The position numbers and the translations under genes are program-made. From positions 124,001 through 188,000 of the forward strand of contig CAUJDF010000002.1 of assembly GCA_963169045.1 (NCBI GenBank): a DNA stretch of 64,000 bases, in the 5' to 3' direction. This stretch comes from Myxococcota bacterium (GTDB lineage Bacteria; Myxococcota_A; Bradymonadia; UBA7976; UBA1532). A model generated the notes under the pieces. The model saw nothing but the letters and a program-made list of their open reading frames with translations, did not search any database and had not been told where the DNA came from. Below, in pieces: positions 60,821-64,000 of the stretch; within the stretch, counting starts at the first letter, position 1, and every line of letters begins with the position of its first letter.

Positions 60821-60913
60821 GGTCAGGCGTCCCGGTGCATGGTCGGCATCTCGATGTTCCCCTCGAATCCCTCGGCTGGCCTACCATGTCGCGTCGAGCG
60901 ACGGGGAGGCGAA

Positions 60914-63007
60914 ATGCGGATGCGCGCGTCTTGGGGGCTGGTGCTGGCGATCGGGTGGTGCGGATGCGGCGGCACGGAGGGGGACGGGGACGGCCCGGCC
61001 ACGGACGCCGCCTCGCCCGACGCGGCGACACCGGACGCGGCCGCGCCCGACGGCGCCGCCCCCGATGCCGCGCCCGATGCGGCGCCCGACGCCGCCGCGC
61101 CCGACGCCACGGCGCCCACCCTCGACGAGAACTTCGGCGTGGTCGAGACCGAGGGTGATCCGCAGTGCGACAACCTGCTGACCACGCACTGCCTCCTGCC
61201 CTTCCCCAGCGACTACTTCCTGAAGCGCGACGGCGACGGCCGCCACTTCGAGTTCGGGCCCGAGACGCTGCCCGTGCGCAAGTTCAATCGCCACCTCGCG
61301 CCCGACATGCTCGCCGGCTTCGACGGGTGGGGCCCCTCATCGCCGATCATGGTCCAGTGGCCCGGCGCGACGCTGACCGGGCAGGTGCCCGTCTTCCAGC
61401 CCGAGCGGTCGCTGGACGCGGACGCGAAGACGCTCATCCTCGACGCGGAGACGGGCGAGCGCGTGCCCCACTGGGCCGAGCTCGACCATCTCACCATGAA
61501 CCAGGAGACGCCGGTGATCGCCCTGCGGCCCGCCGTCCCCTTCGCGCGCGACCGCCGCTACGTCGTCGCCTTCCGCGGGATCGTCGACGCCGGCGGCCAG
61601 CCCCTGCCGGCGACCCCGGGCTTCGCCGCCCTCCGCGACCGCACCGCGAGCACCGTGGTCGGCATCCACGCCCGCCGCGACCGCTTCGAGGCCGAGGTGT
61701 TCCCCGTGCTCGAGCGCGCCGGCGTCGACCGCGCCAGCGTGCAGTTGGCCTGGGACTTCACGACGGCCACCGAGGACCGGGCGCTCGACGAGCCGCTCGC
61801 CGCCCGCGACGCCGTGCTCGCCGCCATCGGCGCCGACGGCCCCGAGCACCGCATCGACCGCGTCGTCGAGACGCCCGACGACCGCAACCTCGCTTTTATC
61901 GTCGAGGCCACCGCGTTCGTGCCCAGCATCCTCGAGCCGGCACCCGCCGCCACCGAGCCGCGCCGCCTGCGCCGCGACGGCCGGGGCGGCGTCGTGGCCG
62001 TGGGCACCGAAGAGGTGCCGTTCTCGCTCCAGGTGCCCCGCTCCGCGCTCGAGGCCGAGGGCCCGGCGGCGGTGATGCAGTACGGGCACGGCTTCCTCGG
62101 GACCCGCGAGGAGGCCAACAACGGCTGGCTCCGCGAGATGGCCAACCGCTACCGCTTCCTCATCCTCGCCGCGGACATGCAGGGCATGTCCTCCTACGAC
62201 GCGGTGGGCTGGGCGAGCGTGCTGACGCGGAACCCCTCGCTGTTCCCGGTCCTCTCCGAGGCGCCGCTGCAGGGCGTCGTCAACCACCTCGCGCTCGTGC
62301 GCCTGCTGAAGGGCCGCTTCCTGCGCGAGGCCGATCCGCGGCTGCAGCGCGAGGGGGCGCCGCTCTACGACCCGGCCCGCATCTACTACTACGGCAACTC
62401 CCAGGGCGGCACGATGGGCACCGTGGTGACGACGCTCTCGACCGACCTCGAGCGCGGCGTCCTCGGCGTGCCCGGCTGCGGCTACCCGCTCCTGTTGCAG
62501 CGCAGCGTGGTCTTCATGAGCTGGACGCGTCTGCTCGACAACGTCATGGCGACGCGCACCGACCTGGCGCTCGTGCTGGCGCTGCTCGGCACGGGCTTCG
62601 ACCGCCTCGACCCGCTCTCGTACGCGCCGCACCTCGTCCGCGACCCGTTGCCCGGCGCGCCCGCCAAGCGCGTCCTGCTCCACGTGGCGCGCAACGACGC
62701 CCAGGTGCACAACGAGGTGTCGTTCATCCTCGGCCGTCAGATCGGCGTGCCGCTGCTCGTGCCCGCCGTACGCCCGGTGTTCGGTTACGAAGAGCAGCCC
62801 TACCCGTTCGAGGGCAGCGGCCTCGTCGAGTACGACTTCAGCGTGCCCTCGCCCGCCGATCCGCAGCTGCCGCCCGCCGAGGAGACGGACACGCACGGCG
62901 CCTTGCGCCGCCAACCCGAGGGCCAGGACCAGATGATGCACTTCCTGTTCACGGGGGAGCTGCGGAACTTCTGCGGTGGGGCCTGCGTGTTCGAGAGCCG
63001 CCCCTGA
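60914..63007 (+). CDS. Large secreted alpha/beta hydrolase, lipase-like
   Basis: The product has 697 residues; the start follows GGGGAGG. A signal ends at GWCGCGG (a possible lipobox GC), then an Asp/Ala/Pro linker of about 55 residues. The N-terminal region has HCLLPFPSDYFLKRDGDG and TLILDAETGERVPHWAELD, like the N-terminal part of bacterial virulence-factor lipases. The hydrolase core has AVMQYGHGFLG and YYYGNSQGGTMG with nucleophile S496, then late acid and histidine regions (LLHVARNDAQVHNEVS). The substrate is unknown; it may act on lipids or esters outside the cell. Confidence 0.78.
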   Translation: MRMRASWGLVLAIGWCGCGGTEGDGDGPATDAASPDAATPDAAAPDGAAPDAAPDAAPDAAAPDATAPTLDENFGVVETEGDPQCDNLLTTHCLLPFPSDYFLKRDGDGRHFEFGPETLPVRKFNRHLAPDMLAGFDGWGPSSPIMVQWPGATLTGQVPVFQPERSLDADAKTLILDAETGERVPHWAELDHLTMNQETPVIALRPAVPFARDRRYVVAFRGIVDAGGQPLPATPGFAALRDRTASTVVGIHARRDRFEAEVFPVLERAGVDRASVQLAWDFTTATEDRALDEPLAARDAVLAAIGADGPEHRIDRVVETPDDRNLAFIVEATAFVPSILEPAPAATEPRRLRRDGRGGVVAVGTEEVPFSLQVPRSALEAEGPAAVMQYGHGFLGTREEANNGWLREMANRYRFLILAADMQGMSSYDAVGWASVLTRNPSLFPVLSEAPLQGVVNHLALVRLLKGRFLREADPRLQREGAPLYDPARIYYYGNSQGGTMGTVVTTLSTDLERGVLGVPGCGYPLLLQRSVVFMSWTRLLDNVMATRTDLALVLALLGTGFDRLDPLSYAPHLVRDPLPGAPAKRVLLHVARNDAQVHNEVSFILGRQIGVPLLVPAVRPVFGYEEQPYPFEGSGLVEYDFSVPSPADPQLPPAEETDTHGALRRQPEGQDQMMHFLFTGELRNFCGGACVFESRP

Positions 63008-63104
63008 CGGGGTCGCGGCGACCGGACGTCTGCCGGCCGCGCCGGTCAGCTTCGCCCAGCCCGCGAGCGCGCCCACAGGCGAAGCCGCAGACTTGCGGCG
63101 GCGA

Positions 63105-63160
63105 GCCTGCCCGAAGGGCGAGCGACGCAGGCGTACCCCAATACGCCGAGGAGCGAGCGA
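63105..63160. repeat. Possible dispersed intergenic palindrome
   Basis: The 199-bp gap after the esterase gene contains ggcgta-ccccaa-tacgcc (63130-63147), a perfect 6-bp stem, inside gcgacgcag...cgaggagcgagcg. I recall similar words in intergenic regions of other high-GC bacteria, but I cannot test copy number here. Nothing else stands out in the gap. Confidence 0.3.
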
Positions 63161-63206
63161 GGACACGGCGAAGCGACCGTCTCGCGGGAGCGAGATGGCC
63201 GGCGGG

Positions 63207-64000
63207 TCAGGCCTTCTTCGGCTCGGGCGGGTTCCCCTCGTAGACCCAGGTGTAGAGCTTCTGGAACTCGTCGCCGGTGAGCTTGTCGGGGTGCTTGGTG
63301 CCCCAGGGGTTGTAGAGCTCGACCGTGCCCGCCTTGCCGTCGGCCTTGGTGATGACGTAGGCGTGCCAGGGCACGACCTTCTTCTTGTCGGCGAGGTCGG
63401 CGAGGCTCGCATCCTTCTGGTAGGCGTCCTTGCCGAGGCTGCCGGCGGCCAGCGGCTTGCCGGTGCCGTGCAGCTTCTCGAGCTCCTCGACGAGCTGCTT
63501 GGCCGGCTTGCTCGTCGTCGGGAAGCTGGTCGACGGCGCGCCGAGCATGCCCTGCATGGCCTCGCCGACGCTGCCGCCCGAGTTGGCGCCCTGGTACTTC
63601 CCGCCCATGTTGAGCGCGATGTACGCCTTCTCGATGAGCGCCGGCCACAGCTGCTTGTCGGCGCCGCGCGCGTACGCCGGGTTCGCGCCGTCCTTCGACG
63701 GCAGCTCGGTCGTGATGCGCACCTTGACCGGCGCGCCCTCGCCGGGCGCCGCGTAGAACCCGCCGACCTTGTACAGCGTGACCGTCACCGTGCCGTCGCC
63801 GTGGTCCTCGATCATCTGCTCGATGAGGTCGGGTCGCTGCTGCGCGATCGACGACATCGCGGCGATGAGGAAGCAGTCCGCCAGGTAGCCCTGGTTGGCG
63901 TCGGTGTGCTTGGGGGCGCCCTTGAAGACGGGGCCCTCCATCTTCTTGTACTCGGGGGTGTAGTCCTTGCTGTCGTGGACCGTCTTCGGCTCGGGGTTCG
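63207..64000 (-). CDS. Calpain-like cysteine protease, C-terminal part (5' end outside window)
   Basis: At least 264 residues; the frame continues beyond the window (reads NPEPKTVHDSKDYTPEYKKM before the internal ATG). Calpain (C2) hallmarks are DANQGYLADCFLIAAMSSIA with the catalytic Cys, WHAYVITKAD with the His, and VELYNPWGTKHPD with the Asn. The middle is less typical, with KQLWPALIEKAYIALNMGG. Bacterial calpain-like proteases are usually cytoplasmic or delivered effectors; the start is missing, so no signal can be judged. Confidence 0.85.
   Translation of the reverse strand, partial: NPEPKTVHDSKDYTPEYKKMEGPVFKGAPKHTDANQGYLADCFLIAAMSSIAQQRPDLIEQMIEDHGDGTVTVTLYKVGGFYAAPGEGAPVKVRITTELPSKDGANPAYARGADKQLWPALIEKAYIALNMGGKYQGANSGGSVGEAMQGMLGAPSTSFPTTSKPAKQLVEELEKLHGTGKPLAAGSLGKDAYQKDASLADLADKKKVVPWHAYVITKADGKAGTVELYNPWGTKHPDKLTGDEFQKLYTWVYEGNPPEPKKA

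Overview
The window is very GC-rich, almost fully coding DNA, most likely from a large-genome myxobacterium-like organism (Myxococcota). The reasons are the many lipoproteins with Asp/Ala/Pro linkers after the lipobox, the DUF1552/DUF1592 pair, PAS-rich sensor kinases, an NtrC-type regulator, calpain-like and M61 proteases, and several glycine-rich RRM proteins. This assignment is an inference; the window has no rRNA. The only RNA gene I can support is a tRNA-Asn. I see no CRISPR array, insertion sequence, integrase or plasmid origin.

Layout. 1-5.1 kb: a DUF1552/DUF1592 pair (the second protein ends in a CBM2-like module), small proteins and a deoxyhypusine-synthase-like enzyme. 5.3-10.4 kb: a tight run of a small membrane protein, a small exported protein, a transmembrane vWA/zinc-ribbon/FHA protein, an amidase with a degenerate LytM module, and a hydrolase. 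10.4-20.5 kb: a five-PAS histidine kinase, a DJ-1/PfpI protein with a membrane tail, envelope proteins, a pseudouridine synthase, an NTAQ1-type N-terminal glutamine amidohydrolase and a dienelactone-hydrolase-like protein. 20.5-31 kb: a YfbK-type vWA protein, an MBL-fold protein, Hsp33, an M61 peptidase with PilZ, MgtC/DUF4010, a sigma-54 activator and UspA. 31-39 kb: a di-heme lipoprotein translationally coupled to an LVIVD-repeat lipoprotein, then a 1256-residue lipoprotein with about 140 cysteines and an internal duplication of about 390 residues. 39-41 kb: MBL, DUF302, rhodanese and DUF2809 genes, then tRNA-Asn with a clear promoter and terminator. 41.3-44.4 kb: an orphan T4 gp19-like tail-tube protein with a long Ala/Pro tail, a CAP lipoprotein and an unrecognised 403-residue protein.

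44.4-49.8 kb (minus strand) is a complete urate-degradation operon: puuD, allB, an allantoicase/OHCU-decarboxylase fusion, uraH and allA. Together they convert urate to glyoxylate and urea, passing urate electrons to c-type hemes. 50.0-55.1 kb is an RNA-chaperone island: a DEAD-box helicase behind a leader of about 290 nt, then four paralogous RRM/glycine-rich proteins. Each RRM gene has a GC hairpin just before its ribosome binding site, and two share an almost identical leader element. Two small proteins sit inside the island and an HtrA-type protease follows it. 56-64 kb: a GIDE-like protein, a penicillin-acylase-family lipoprotein, an SRAP protein, a large esterase-like secreted protein and a calpain-like protease cut by the window edge.

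The strongest candidates for something undescribed are the RNA-chaperone island with its shared leader hairpins, the giant cysteine-repeat lipoprotein, and the scattered contractile-injection-like parts (gp19 orphan, amidase/pseudo-LytM, calpain-like protein). Family calls come from reading motifs by eye; no database search was run.
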